Source: an uncultured Bacilli bacterium
GTDB lineage: Bacteria > Bacillota_I > Bacilli_A > RF39 > UBA660
Direction of reading: 5' to 3'
NCBI GenBank assembly: GCA_947626425.1
Contig: CANQRX010000001.1
Location: 9,339 to 73,338 of the forward strand
DNA length: 64,000 bases
Below, in pieces: positions 28,299 to 37,787 of the stretch. The position numbers were made by a program, and so were the translations under genes. Every line of letters starts with the position of its first letter. Position 1 is the stretch's first letter. The notes below the pieces were generated by a model, which did not search any database, had not been told where the DNA came from, and saw nothing but the letters and a program-made list of their open reading frames with translations.

Positions 28299-28748
28299 TT
28301 AAGTAGTTTTCTTTGCTTTTAATTTCTTTTTTAAAAGATTCTTTTTACAACTATTAAAACACAACTCCAAATCTTTTAATGAATCATCTGACATACATTT
28401 TAATTCTTTTAAAAATTCTACTAAATCTTGGGCTGTATCTTTAAAAAATAATTTTACTATACTTAACAAATAAAGTTCCATTTTTGAAAAATTATTAGCA
28501 TTAGGATAATATAAATATTGATACGCATTTTCAAAATTTATTTCATAATAAAAGCCTTGTCTTAAATTAACTCTTTGCACACATACCGGACTATTATTTT
28601 TTAAATCATAGTTGACAACTATATCAACAAAATTTTCTTTGCCAACAGTCTTATTTTTAATAGGTTTTAATTTATTAGAAACATAATAATCTACAAAGAG
28701 TTTTTCATTAAAAAATAAATGAATATGGTTTCCAAGTTGTTCTTGCAT
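28299..28748 (-). CDS. Hypothetical protein
   Basis: The protein has 149 residues from an ATG behind AAAGGAGG. It is hydrophilic, with no membrane segment. The middle resembles beta-rich sequence (CVQRVNLRQGFYYEINF) and the end is a Lys-rich helix (KKNLLKKKLKAKKTT). It follows the rpsI terminator region and stands alone. I do not recognise the family. Confidence 0.6.
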   Translation of the reverse strand: MQEQLGNHIHLFFNEKLFVDYYVSNKLKPIKNKTVGKENFVDIVVNYDLKNNSPVCVQRVNLRQGFYYEINFENAYQYLYYPNANNFSKMELYLLSIVKLFFKDTAQDLVEFLKELKCMSDDSLKDLELCFNSCKKNLLKKKLKAKKTT

Positions 28749-28947
28749 AATACCTCCTTTCCAAGATGATTTAATCATAAAGTTTCCTATAGTTCAAATA
28801 ACTAATTTTCTTTATCTCTTTAGTTTTTATCCTTAAAATTTTAAATTGGCCTAACCAAAATTTTTAATATCATTAAAATTAGCAATTCATTTTACTAAAA
28901 TATATTATCTTTTAAAATGTTTATAACATATTTACAAAAATCCCATA

Positions 28948-28975
28948 CAAAAAAAGCCCTAAATTAGGACTTTTC
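28948..28975 (-). terminator. Intrinsic terminator of rplM-rpsI
   Basis: On the minus strand AAGTCCTAA-TTTAGGGCTT forms a stem followed by a T7 run. Confidence 0.8.
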
Positions 28976-28992
28976 AAAAACATTGAAACATA

Positions 28993-29409
28993 TTAACGTT
29001 TACTAAATTGAGGGGCACGACGAGCTTTTTTAAGACCATATTTCTTACGTTCTTTTACACGTGGATCTCTAGTAATCATTCCAGCTGGTTTTAAAATTTT
29101 TCTATATGCTGTATCACTTGTTTGATCAGTATTACTATCAAATTTCAATAAAGCTCTTGCAATACCTAAACGAATTGCTCCAGCTTGACCAGCATATCCG
29201 CCTCCTTTAACATTAACTGTAATATCAAAACGATTTTCATTGTTAGTTAAAGTTAAAGGTTGTTTTAAATCTAAAACTAAAATTGCATCTGGCATATACT
29301 CATTAACATCTACACCATTAACTGTAATATTTCCTGTCCCACTTGTAAGAGTAACCTGCGCAACAGCTCTTTTTCTTCTTCCTGTTGCCGTCCATACTAA
29401 TTTTGCCAT
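28993..29409 (-). CDS. rpsI: Ribosomal protein S9
   Basis: The protein has 138 residues. The family core is clear: [12 protein letters not shown] near the start, [20 protein letters not shown] in the middle, and the invariant C-terminal tail [14 protein letters not shown] that reaches the P-site tRNA. It starts 10 bp after rplM, the universal rplM-rpsI operon. Confidence 0.97.
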   Translation of the reverse strand: MAKLVWTATGRRKRAVAQVTLTSGTGNITVNGVDVNEYMPDAILVLDLKQPLTLTNNENRFDITVNVKGGGYAGQAGAIRLGIARALLKFDSNTDQTSDTAYRKILKPAGMITRDPRVKERKKYGLKKARRAPQFSKR

Positions 29410-29419
29410 AACTAACCTC

Positions 29420-29851
29420 CTAATCTACCTTTAGTTCAATAGGTTTTTGAGCTTCATGTTTATGATTGGCATCTCTATAAACAAATAACTTTTTACCCAT
29501 TGCTCGGCCTAATGGTCCATGTGGAAGCATACCCTTAACTGCTCGTTCCATCATTTCTTCTGGATAACTTTCGATCATAACTTTGGCATTTCTTTCTCTA
29601 AGTCCACCTGGGTATCCACTATGATTATAATACATCTTATCTTGAAGCTTATTTCCTGTTAATTTAACTTTATCAGCATTCACAATTATAACATAATCTC
29701 CACAATCAACACTAGGAGTATAAGTAGCTTTATGTTTTCCCCTTAAAACACTAGCAGCCTTTGAAGCAACACGACCTAATGGAATATCAGTCGCATCAAT
29801 CACATACCATACACGTTCAACGTTTTCTTTTGTTTGCATAAATGTTTTCAT
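29420..29851 (-). CDS. rplM: Ribosomal protein L13
   Basis: The protein has 143 residues. Markers include [37 protein letters not shown], the [13 protein letters not shown] loop and [19 protein letters not shown]. It is an early 50S assembly protein. The start is behind GAAAGG. The leader upstream probably serves autoregulation, and the operon has a perfect promoter. Confidence 0.97.
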   Translation of the reverse strand: MKTFMQTKENVERVWYVIDATDIPLGRVASKAASVLRGKHKATYTPSVDCGDYVIIVNADKVKLTGNKLQDKMYYNHSGYPGGLRERNAKVMIESYPEEMMERAVKGMLPHGPLGRAMGKKLFVYRDANHKHEAQKPIELKVD

Positions 29852-29883
29852 AAATATTTCCTTTCATTAACTTCTTTTAGATT

Positions 29884-29935
29884 ATTTTGCTTTCCCAAGG
29901 CAAAAAACCATCAAGATAAATAAAATGTACCATTA
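29884..29935 (-). promoter_or_regulatory. Candidate L13 leader (autoregulatory 5'UTR)
   Basis: The transcript start region between promoter and rplM carries TTTTGC-cttgggaaa-GCAAAA, a hairpin 30-40 bases upstream of the coding region, preceded by TCTTGATGG. The position and look resemble the ribosomal L13 leader known in Bacilli. Recognition is from memory; a covariance search would decide. Confidence 0.5.
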
Positions 29936-29938
29936 AAA

Positions 29939-29967
29939 ATTATATTCGATTGAACCTCCCTTGTCAA
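29939..29967 (-). promoter_or_regulatory. Sigma-A promoter of rplM-rpsI
   Basis: Consensus TTGACA (29962-29967) and TATAAT (29939-29944) with a 17-base spacer, pointing at rplM. Confidence 0.85.
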
Positions 29968-30083
29968 ATACTTTTTTTCGAAGTCCTAGCCTAAATACAC
30001 TAAAAAACAAAAAAAGAACTAAAAAACAGCTAAATAAACCAATTTTTAATCCTTATTTAATAAAATATTTTTCAATTTTAACT

Positions 30084-30743
30084 TTATTTACGAATTAAAC
30101 TTAATTCTTTATCTTCTTTTTGCTTTCTTTCTTCATTTAATTTTCTTATTAAAAATTCATAACAATACGAAGCATATTTTTCCCAAGGCCATTGTTCTTT
30201 TAATGCTACCTGCGTTATTTCATTAGCCGAAGAAAACTCTTCAATTTCTTCTTCATTAACATCAACTAAAGAAGCAAATACAAACTCTCTTTTCTTTGGT
30301 CCTAAACTTTTATTTAACAAATCAATCTCCCTAATTATTGTATAAAAAGATTTAATATCCAAATCTGTAAAACTTTTCTCGGCTGTTAAACATTTTATTA
30401 TTTCTTGATATATTGCATAATATTCAATGTATTTTTCATAAAATTGAGAGTTGATAACATAAATTGCATCATCTTTTAAACCAGCATAATCATAGTTAGC
30501 TATGGAAAGTATTTTATCATATAACGATGTACACATGAGCCAATAATTTACTTTTGTTCTTCGTAATTCCCAAGCTTTTTTATATCTTTCTTTTACATAT
30601 TCATCGACAACTTCGTCATATTGCAAACATTGTTGATACAAAACATTTTCAACAACAAACAAATTATATGTATTTTGACGATCAATATTAACTTCTTCTA
30701 ATTTCTCTTCAATTTTTCTTTTTTGACTACTTAATATCCACAT
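30084..30743 (-). CDS. Hypothetical protein
   Basis: The protein has 219 residues. It is mostly helical by composition, with no hydrophobic segment, P-loop or Cys motif. It has several Tyr-rich helices (VNYWLMCTSLYDKILSIANYDY) and the conserved-looking WPWEKYASYCYEFLIRKL near the C-terminus. It lies upstream of rplM, separated by about 115 bp beyond the promoter. I do not recognise the family. Confidence 0.6.
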   Translation of the reverse strand: MWILSSQKRKIEEKLEEVNIDRQNTYNLFVVENVLYQQCLQYDEVVDEYVKERYKKAWELRRTKVNYWLMCTSLYDKILSIANYDYAGLKDDAIYVINSQFYEKYIEYYAIYQEIIKCLTAEKSFTDLDIKSFYTIIREIDLLNKSLGPKKREFVFASLVDVNEEEIEEFSSANEITQVALKEQWPWEKYASYCYEFLIRKLNEERKQKEDKELSLIRK

Positions 30744-30834
30744 TTTTTCTTTCCCTTTCTAATTTAATAAATGTTAGTATAGCAAAAAATAATAAAATTT
30801 CAAGAAAAAAGAAGTTGATAACTTATTTAAAATA

Positions 30835-31335
30835 TTAAAGCTCAATCTTCCTAACAAATAACATGGTCAAAAATTTCAAAAATTTATTTTCCCATCCATC
30901 GAATGCTTTATCTTTCATTAAAATAATCATTCCTAAACAATCAGTCGAAACAATAATTGGTTTCATTAAAAAATAGCCTGTTAAACCTAAAAAACTTTCT
31001 TCTTGCTTAGAAGCATATTCTTCTCGTTCATTCATTAAATGGTCAATTTCTGATGAAAGATTATTATCATAATTTTTAACACTCGCCGAAACGACTTTAT
31101 CGCGATCAACAATTATAGCATTTATTCCTAAACAATCCCCAATTTCTGTAACTAAAACATCACCTAATTTTTTTAAATCTAAAATTTTCGAATACTTCTG
31201 TAAATAAACACCATTTTCATCAACAAAAATTTCTAAATTTTCGCCATCTTTAATACCTAAATTTCTTCTTATTTCTTTTGGCAAAACAATTCTTCCTAAC
31301 TCGTCAATTTTTCTTACAACACCAGTTTGTTTCAT
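30835..31335 (-). CDS. spoVT: AbrB-type regulator, SpoVT-like
   Basis: The protein has 166 residues from MKQTGVVRKIDELGR; a longer frame exists but lacks a better start. Residues 1-50 are the AbrB swapped-hairpin DNA-binding domain (RIVLPKEIRRNLGIKDGENLEIF). The rest is a GAF-like domain as in SpoVT (LGINAIIVDRDKVV, then KPIIVSTDCLGMIIL). In Bacillus spoVT follows mfd, as here. Presence of this spore regulator does not prove sporulation. Confidence 0.82.
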   Translation of the reverse strand: MKQTGVVRKIDELGRIVLPKEIRRNLGIKDGENLEIFVDENGVYLQKYSKILDLKKLGDVLVTEIGDCLGINAIIVDRDKVVSASVKNYDNNLSSEIDHLMNEREEYASKQEESFLGLTGYFLMKPIIVSTDCLGMIILMKDKAFDGWENKFLKFLTMLFVRKIEL

Positions 31336-31385
31336 AAAAAAAGGTTCACTCCTATCCACCTTTAGTCTGCGTAAACCTTTTAAAA

Positions 31386-34300
31386 TTATACTTCTAAATC
31401 TTCTTTAATTTTATTTAATAATGGCACCATATAATACAAAAAATGTTTTTCTAATTTTAACAACGGCAATTTTATTAATATTTCATTATTAACAAACGAA
31501 ATATTGAAATTAATATTTATATTATAAGCTTCCAAAAATAATTTATCACCTTTAACTTTTAAAGAAATTTCTCTAGGCAAATAAATCATAACGTATTGTT
31601 GATTTTGAACAATTTTGGTAATTTGTAATGATTGAGCTATTTTTTCAAACCATTCTTCATACATATAAACGTCTAATTCTTTTGGTAAAGTACCAAAACG
31701 GTCAATTAGTTCAGCTTTAACATCCAATAACTTCTTTTCGCTATCAATTTCATTAATTCGTTGATGAATAGCAATTTTAATATCTTCATCAGAAACATAA
31801 GAATCATCAATATGCGTTTGCACTTTAATAAGCGGATTACTATTATCGGTCGTTTCTTCTTCCACAAACTCACCCTTTAATTTTTTCATTTCTTCCTCAA
31901 CCATTTTCATATATAAATTAATTCCCACACTGTCCACAAAACCAGCCTGTTCACTTCCTAATAAATCGCCAGCTCCCCGAATGGATAAATCACGCATCGC
32001 AATTTTATACCCACTTCCTAATTCGGTAAAATCTCTAATAGCATTTAACCTTTTAACGGCAATATCATTTAACATCTTATCTTTATGATACATAAAATAG
32101 GCATAAGCTATTCGATCACTTCGACCAACTCGACCACGAAGCTGATATAACTGACTTAAACCAAACCGGTCAGCATCATAAATAATCAAAGTATTAGCAT
32201 TAGGAATATCAATACCCGTTTCAATAATAGTCGTGCTAATTAGTAAATCAAACTCATGATTAATAAAATCATCCATAATATTTTCAAGATCCGCCTTTGT
32301 CATTCGACCATGAGCAAACCTTATCCGAGCTTCCGGAATTAATCTTTTTAATTCAAACATTTTTTCTTCAATAGTTTCAACCCGATTATACAACAAGAAA
32401 ACTTGACCATCCCTTGCTAATTCTTTATAAATTGCATCTTTAATTATTAAATCATTTTCCGCGATTACGTAAGTTTGAACTGGATAACGATTAACAGGAG
32501 GTGTATCGATAATCGATAAATCCCTTAAACCTGACAAAGCCATCTTTAAAGTTCGTGGGATAGGTGTCGCCGATAAAGTCAAAACATTAACATCATTTTT
32601 ATATTGTTTAATCTTTTCCTTATGCGTTACTCCAAACCGTTGCTCCTCATCAATTATTAAAAGTCCCAATCTTTTGAACTTAACATCATTACTTAACAAA
32701 CGATGCGTTCCAAAAACTAAATCAATTTTTCCCGAACTTAAATCTTCTAAAATTCGTTTTGTTTCTTTATATGAAGTAAACCGATTTAATAAAGCAATTT
32801 CAATCGGATAATTTTTAAATCTTTCTAAAGCTGATTCATATTGTTGCTTTGATAAAATAGTGGTCGGACACAAATAAAAAACTTGTTTATTATTTAAAAT
32901 CGTTTTGAAAATTCCTCGAAAAGCTACTTCCGTTTTACCAAACCCAACATCTCCACAAAGTAATCGATCCATTGGCACTTCACTATCTAAATCTTTAGCA
33001 ATATCATCAATCGCTCTTAATTGGTCTTTCGTTTCTTCATAAGGAAAATACGAAGCAAAAACATCTTCTTCGGGATAATCAATATAAGCATCCGACTTAA
33101 CCGTTTTTCGTTCAGCATATAATTTAATCAATTCTCCTGAAATATCTTTAATTTTCTTTTGAATACTTCTTTTCTTCTTTAACCATGCCGTTGAACCCAA
33201 TTTATTAATTTGGGGTTTCATTCCATCTTTATCACTATATTTGTAAATAATATCAATTTTTTCCACTGGAACATAAATTTTATCATTGCCTTGATAATTA
33301 ATTTGTAGATAATCTTTTTTCAAACCATTAGTTTCTAAAGCAACAACTCCATAATAAATCCCAATCCCATGACTTGCATGAACCACATAATCACCAGGTT
33401 GCAAAGCATTTAAAGAATGAATCTTCCGACCTATCTTTAAATTGTTTTTATACTTAATCTCCTTTTGGATATCTTCAATATCAAACTCACTAATAAAAAC
33501 ATAATCACCAAAAATAAAACCATGATTAATTTTATAAGACCAAATGTTGATAACATTATTTATAAAATTTTCTTCACGCACCAAATGGACCTTCTGGGCA
33601 AATAATTCTTTAATCACTTTAATTTCTGATTGCCTTGATAACGCAAAAACAACCGTTTTATGATGATATAAGAATCCTTCTACCACTTCTTTTAACTTTT
33701 CATAATGTCCATGAAATAAATCCATTTCTTTACTAACATACTTTTTAACATTTTTCTTATTTAAATCAGTCGCAATCGTATTTATATACAAAGTTTTTTT
33801 CGGATGTAATTCTTCCCACTCAAAAAAGTATTTAGTTCCAACTTTATCTTCGCGTTCATTATAAGCCACCATCTCCGCAAATAACTTGTTATAACCAACT
33901 TGTACTTGTTGATTATTAAAAATAATCACTGTCGCTTCAGGCATATAATCTAGTAAAGAACTTACATCATTAGTTATAATTTCATCAATAACTTTGATAT
34001 TAACTTCTTCGACTGCTAAAATGGTCCGTTGACTTTCTTCATCAAAATAACGGATCGACTCAATATTATCACCAAAAAATTCAATTCTTATAGGATGATC
34101 ACTTTGGATAGGAAAAATATCCAAGACAAAACCACGAACCGCATACTCACCGGTCGTTGTAACTAAAGAATCACGATGGTACCCAAACTTTTCTAATGTT
34201 TCCAAAATTATTTCCCGGGAAATATTTTGGTCTTTTTTTAAGATTAAATTACTACTCATTTTATCTTTGACACTTGGATTGTATTTTAAGTAACCCATTA

Positions 34301-34613
34301 AATTCGTCACAACAATCTGCTTACCGTCTTTTATCTTTTCTAAAGTTTCCAGTCTTTTTAATTTTAACTCAGGTGAAGTTGCTACTGCTACACTTGTTAA
34401 AAAATCATCCATTGGAAAAAATAAAACATTTTCTGTATGAGTTTGCAAAAAATTATAAAGCTGATTAGCTTCATAAAGAGTATTAGCTAAAACTATCACG
34501 CTTTTATCTTGAGTTTTAAAATAATTTAAAACATAAAAAATAGTCAATTCATTTGTTAAACCTTCGACTATAACTCCATCTTCATACGTAAATGTTTGGA
34601 AAATTTCATTCAT
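31386..34613 (-). CDS. mfd: Transcription-repair coupling factor
   Basis: The protein has 1075 residues, starting at MNEIFQTF behind AAGGTGATTGTG. N-terminal UvrB-like domain, then the RNA-polymerase interaction domain (LQPGDYVVHASHGIGIY), then superfamily 2 helicase: MDRLLCGDVGFGKTEVAFRG (Walker A), LLIIDEEQRFG (DEEQ box), LSATPIPRTL, and TRG-like LYQLRGRVGRSDRIAYAY. It removes stalled RNA polymerase and recruits UvrA. The start overlaps the end of pth. A perfect Noc-type site lies inside (34210-34223). Confidence 0.97.
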   Translation of the reverse strand: MNEIFQTFTYEDGVIVEGLTNELTIFYVLNYFKTQDKSVIVLANTLYEANQLYNFLQTHTENVLFFPMDDFLTSVAVATSPELKLKRLETLEKIKDGKQIVVTNLMGYLKYNPSVKDKMSSNLILKKDQNISREIILETLEKFGYHRDSLVTTTGEYAVRGFVLDIFPIQSDHPIRIEFFGDNIESIRYFDEESQRTILAVEEVNIKVIDEIITNDVSSLLDYMPEATVIIFNNQQVQVGYNKLFAEMVAYNEREDKVGTKYFFEWEELHPKKTLYINTIATDLNKKNVKKYVSKEMDLFHGHYEKLKEVVEGFLYHHKTVVFALSRQSEIKVIKELFAQKVHLVREENFINNVINIWSYKINHGFIFGDYVFISEFDIEDIQKEIKYKNNLKIGRKIHSLNALQPGDYVVHASHGIGIYYGVVALETNGLKKDYLQINYQGNDKIYVPVEKIDIIYKYSDKDGMKPQINKLGSTAWLKKKRSIQKKIKDISGELIKLYAERKTVKSDAYIDYPEEDVFASYFPYEETKDQLRAIDDIAKDLDSEVPMDRLLCGDVGFGKTEVAFRGIFKTILNNKQVFYLCPTTILSKQQYESALERFKNYPIEIALLNRFTSYKETKRILEDLSSGKIDLVFGTHRLLSNDVKFKRLGLLIIDEEQRFGVTHKEKIKQYKNDVNVLTLSATPIPRTLKMALSGLRDLSIIDTPPVNRYPVQTYVIAENDLIIKDAIYKELARDGQVFLLYNRVETIEEKMFELKRLIPEARIRFAHGRMTKADLENIMDDFINHEFDLLISTTIIETGIDIPNANTLIIYDADRFGLSQLYQLRGRVGRSDRIAYAYFMYHKDKMLNDIAVKRLNAIRDFTELGSGYKIAMRDLSIRGAGDLLGSEQAGFVDSVGINLYMKMVEEEMKKLKGEFVEEETTDNSNPLIKVQTHIDDSYVSDEDIKIAIHQRINEIDSEKKLLDVKAELIDRFGTLPKELDVYMYEEWFEKIAQSLQITKIVQNQQYVMIYLPREISLKVKGDKLFLEAYNININFNISFVNNEILIKLPLLKLEKHFLYYMVPLLNKIKEDLEV
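34210..34223. promoter_or_regulatory. Noc-binding-site-like palindrome inside mfd
   Basis: ATTTCCCGGGAAAT is a perfect match to the Bacillus Noc-binding consensus. It lies in the coding region of mfd and was not selected for by coding alone, since the sequence is unusually GC-rich for this DNA. Confidence 0.65.
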
Positions 34614-34618
34614 CACAA

Positions 34619-35170
34619 TCACCTTTTCTTACTGAATTTTTGCAAAGTATCTTCAGTTCCATATTTTACAAAATTATAAATTATTTGTTGATAAGTAGAT
34701 AAGTTTGAATTTATAGTTTCCAATTCACCTTTACTAAACTTACCTAAAACCCAATCAATCGTATCTCCTCTTGATTTACCAATCCCAACTTTTAAACGTA
34801 AAAAACTTTCCGTTTGCAAAGATGCAATAATTGATTTAATACCATTGTGACCACCTGATGAACTATTCCGTTTTAATTTATAACTACCTAAAGGTAAATC
34901 CATATCATCTTGAATTACTAATATATCTTGAGGATCAATATGATAAAAATTAACAACTTTTGCAACACTTATTCCTGATAAATTCATCATTGTTATGGGT
35001 TTTATTAACAAATATTTTTCATGTTCATAACTATCTTCACCAATATAAGCTTGAAATTTTTTTTCTAAATGAAAGTTATTATAAAAACTATCGACTACCA
35101 TAAAACCAATATTATGACGGGTTTTATCATATTCTTTTCCAACATTTCCTAAAGCAACAATTAATTTCAT
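34619..35170 (-). CDS. pth: Peptidyl-tRNA hydrolase
   Basis: The protein has 183 residues. Family signatures: LIVALGNVGKEYDKTRHNIGF at 3-23 with the catalytic His, MNLSGISV, and GSYKLKRNSSSGGHNGIKSI. It recycles tRNA from peptidyl-tRNA. The start overlaps trmN6 by 4 bp and the end abuts mfd; pth-mfd is a conserved pair. Confidence 0.96.
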   Translation of the reverse strand: MKLIVALGNVGKEYDKTRHNIGFMVVDSFYNNFHLEKKFQAYIGEDSYEHEKYLLIKPITMMNLSGISVAKVVNFYHIDPQDILVIQDDMDLPLGSYKLKRNSSSGGHNGIKSIIASLQTESFLRLKVGIGKSRGDTIDWVLGKFSKGELETINSNLSTYQQIIYNFVKYGTEDTLQKFSKKR

Positions 35171-35892
35171 TTTTCTTCACTTCTTTCTTTAAATAAATTT
35201 TGATAAGTATCAACTTTACTAATATTTATATTTGGCAAAACTTTCGTTCCCATTCTTCCGTTTTTTGTAAACATACATAAAACAATTTTCGCATTTTCAT
35301 TATCTTTTGAATAAATAAATTGAATCTTTTTTAAAAACAAATGATTTTCATGAGCATAAATGACGATTTCCGATAATCTTTCAGGTAAATGCACCAAATA
35401 AAAGCGCCCTTTATTTTTTAACATCGCACCTGCTATTTTAAAAACAGTTGCCAAATTAATATATATTTCATGACGCGCGATTTTTTTCAGTTCACAATCA
35501 TTCACGTGATTTTCATTATGATAAGGAAAATAAGGTGGATTACATAAAATAACATCAAAACTTTCCCGTGGAAAATGTTTATCAATATTTTTAACATCAT
35601 CGCAAATAAATTCGGCCAACTCTTCTAATTTATTCAATTTTATTGATTCAACCGCCAAATTATAAATTTCCTTTTGTAATTCTATGCCAATTATTTTTTT
35701 ATGATATTTATAAGCTAAAATAGTCGGAATTACTCCATTTCCTGTACATAAATCTAAAATTCGCTCTTCATTTTTCTTTATTTCGGCAAATTCGGCTAGT
35801 AAAAGAGAATCCAAAGAAAATTTAAAACCATCTTCAAACTGATATATTTGCAAATTGGGATAATCAAATAACCAATTAAGAGTTTTTTTCAT
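35167..35892 (-). CDS. trmN6: tRNA1(Val) adenine-37 N6-methyltransferase (TrmN6/YabB-like)
   Basis: The protein has 241 residues. Rossmann methyltransferase fold: ERILDLCTGNGVIPTILA (SAM motif I) at about 40-57, and DVILCNPPYFPY (the NPPY catalytic motif) at about 115-126. It modifies A37 of tRNA1(Val). It overlaps ricT by 17 bp and pth by 4 bp, so it lies in a tightly packed operon. Confidence 0.92.
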   Translation of the reverse strand: MKKTLNWLFDYPNLQIYQFEDGFKFSLDSLLLAEFAEIKKNEERILDLCTGNGVIPTILAYKYHKKIIGIELQKEIYNLAVESIKLNKLEELAEFICDDVKNIDKHFPRESFDVILCNPPYFPYHNENHVNDCELKKIARHEIYINLATVFKIAGAMLKNKGRFYLVHLPERLSEIVIYAHENHLFLKKIQFIYSKDNENAKIVLCMFTKNGRMGTKVLPNINISKVDTYQNLFKERSEEK

Positions 35893-36667
35893 TTTTTAAA
35901 TTTACTTCCTTTATTTCATTTTGAACTAAAACCTTATATTTTCGTTGTAAAATATCCACACTCATCACTGTTGCAGGTTCTCCCTCATACATCACATTAT
36001 CACCAACATTAGGCATTCCTTTACTACATTCAATATATCCATCTTCTTCATAAGCCAAACAACATAATAAACGACCACAGCAACCATTAATTTTGGCAGG
36101 ATTTAAAGACAAATTTTGATCTTTTGCCATATTTATAGAAACCGTATCCATTTTATTTAAAAACGAAGAACAACACAAAGCGCGTCCACACATACCAACA
36201 CCACCAACATTAGCGGCCTTATCTCGAGCCCCAATCTGTCTTAATTCAATCCGTGTCCGATATATACCTGCAAGTCTCTTAGCCAATTCTCGGAAATCAA
36301 CCCTTTCATCAGCATAAAAATTCAAATATAATTGTTTTCGATCAAACGTAAATTCTCCATTCAAAAAACGCATATCTAAATTTAACTCATCACTTATTTC
36401 TTGAGCTTTTTTGATAGCTTCATCAACATCTTTACAATTTTTCAAATATTGTTCATAATCCTTTTTAGTAGCAATTCGTAAAATAGGTTTTAAATCTTCA
36501 TGAATATCTTTTAATTCATCAGCCGTTAATTTACTGACAGCCTTCCCAAATTGCAAACCCTTATTAGTTTCAACAATAACAGTTACATTAATCGGAATAA
36601 CTAAATTACCAGCTTCAAAAAAATATCTTTTACCATTATCTTTAAAGACAACTGCGTATGCATTCAT
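35876..36667 (-). CDS. ricT: PSP1-domain protein RicT (YaaT)
   Basis: The protein has 263 residues. Cys clusters CGRALCCSSF and GCCGRLLCCLAYE lie at about 157-205 and match those that hold [4Fe-4S] clusters in the Bacillus RicAFT complex. N-terminal AYAVVFKDNGKRYFFEAG and LQFGKAVSK belong to the PSP1 family. RicT works with RicA and RicF in RNase Y-dependent mRNA maturation and in biofilm, competence and sporulation control. It sits after holB as in Bacillus. Confidence 0.93.
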   Translation of the reverse strand: MNAYAVVFKDNGKRYFFEAGNLVIPINVTVIVETNKGLQFGKAVSKLTADELKDIHEDLKPILRIATKKDYEQYLKNCKDVDEAIKKAQEISDELNLDMRFLNGEFTFDRKQLYLNFYADERVDFRELAKRLAGIYRTRIELRQIGARDKAANVGGVGMCGRALCCSSFLNKMDTVSINMAKDQNLSLNPAKINGCCGRLLCCLAYEEDGYIECSKGMPNVGDNVMYEGEPATVMSVDILQRKYKVLVQNEIKEVNLKNEKNS

Positions 36668-36670
36668 ACT

Positions 36671-37522
36671 TTAACACCTACTTTCTAATACAAACCTTTC
36701 TAAAACTAATTGACCATTGACGTTATACTCTAAACTATCAAGTAATTCTTTAACTAAATTAAGTTTAAAAGATAAATCTTCAACATCTCTTTTTAATAAA
36801 AATTCTATCTCTTTATATTTAATATCCAATTTTCTATTTAAAATTTTAGCTAAATATAATTGTTGATAAGTACTTAATAATTTTTGAAAAAATAAAGTTA
36901 ACATTGCTTTATCCGTAATAACTGGCAAAACTTCATTTTTTATAAACAACAAAGTTGCTTCCTTTGCTATTTCACTTTCTTTAATAAAAGATATTGCCAA
37001 ATCATCAATTTTGCTATCCATTTGAACATCAATTTCATTATAATAATCTAAAAAAATTTGACACCGACTTCGGATTGTATCAATAACATTTTCTTTATTA
37101 TCAGTTACAAAAAAGCCTATTATATTATCATCTGGTTCTTCCAAAAACTTTAACATTGCATTCGCCGAAGATGAATTAAGTAACTCCGCATTTAAAATAA
37201 CATACATATTATATTTGGAAAATATCGGTTTGGTTTGAAAATTCCGTTTCAATTCTTGAATCTGTTCCCTTTTAATCTGTTGGCCATCAGGACTAATAAT
37301 CATTAAAGATGGAATATGTTTAGTTTCAATCAAATGACATAAATTGCAATTAACACAATTGTCGCTATAATTCTCTTCACAATTAATCTTTTTTAAAAAA
37401 TTTAAAATTTGCTCCAATGATTTTTCACTATTATTTGATTCAAGCAAAAAAGCATGACCTAACCGCTTGTCATGATACTGACTTTCCAATTGTTTAAATA
37501 CTGTATTTTCATGTGATTGCAC
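36671..37522 (-). CDS. holB: DNA polymerase III delta' subunit
   Basis: The protein has about 283 residues. I place the start at the GTG at 37522, 8 bases after AGG; a GTG three codons earlier overlaps that site. It has the clamp-loader fold GHAFLLESNNSEKS (a degenerate P-loop), a zinc module of four Cys ending CVNCNLC, and SSANAMLKFLEEPDDN. The delta' subunit helps load the DnaN clamp. It is followed directly by ricT. Confidence 0.9.
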   Translation of the reverse strand: MQSHENTVFKQLESQYHDKRLGHAFLLESNNSEKSLEQILNFLKKINCEENYSDNCVNCNLCHLIETKHIPSLMIISPDGQQIKREQIQELKRNFQTKPIFSKYNMYVILNAELLNSSSANAMLKFLEEPDDNIIGFFVTDNKENVIDTIRSRCQIFLDYYNEIDVQMDSKIDDLAISFIKESEIAKEATLLFIKNEVLPVITDKAMLTLFFQKLLSTYQQLYLAKILNRKLDIKYKEIEFLLKRDVEDLSFKLNLVKELLDSLEYNVNGQLVLERFVLESRC

Positions 37523-37537
37523 ATCTCTCACCTAAAT

Positions 37538-37726
37538 TTATTGTACTATAAAAAACATGATAATTAAAGAGGTAAGCCCTGGAAAACCAAGAAAAGTTGT
37601 TAATCCTAAAGTAAAAATATTAATTGGAATATAAATATGTAAGGAACTTATTAAACAGTTTAAACCATACAATAGAAAAAAAGAAACTACAATTTTTTTA
37701 AAAAATTTAATTAAAGACCTAACCAT
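37538..37726 (-). CDS. bofA: BofA-family protein (pro-sigma-K processing regulator)
   Basis: The protein has 62 residues with two hydrophobic helices. The second block HIYIPINIFTLGLTTFLGFPGL is the BofA signature. In Bacillus bofA follows recR and inhibits the SpoIVFB protease during sporulation. Here it lies between recR and holB, the same neighbourhood. Retention suggests sporulation ability or a relic of it. Confidence 0.85.
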   Translation of the reverse strand: MVRSLIKFFKKIVVSFFLLYGLNCLISSLHIYIPINIFTLGLTTFLGFPGLTSLIIMFFIVQ

Positions 37727-37787
37727 TATTCACCATTCCCTTTAAAAAGATAATTCCCTAATTAACCATATGAAAAAAACAAAGAAT

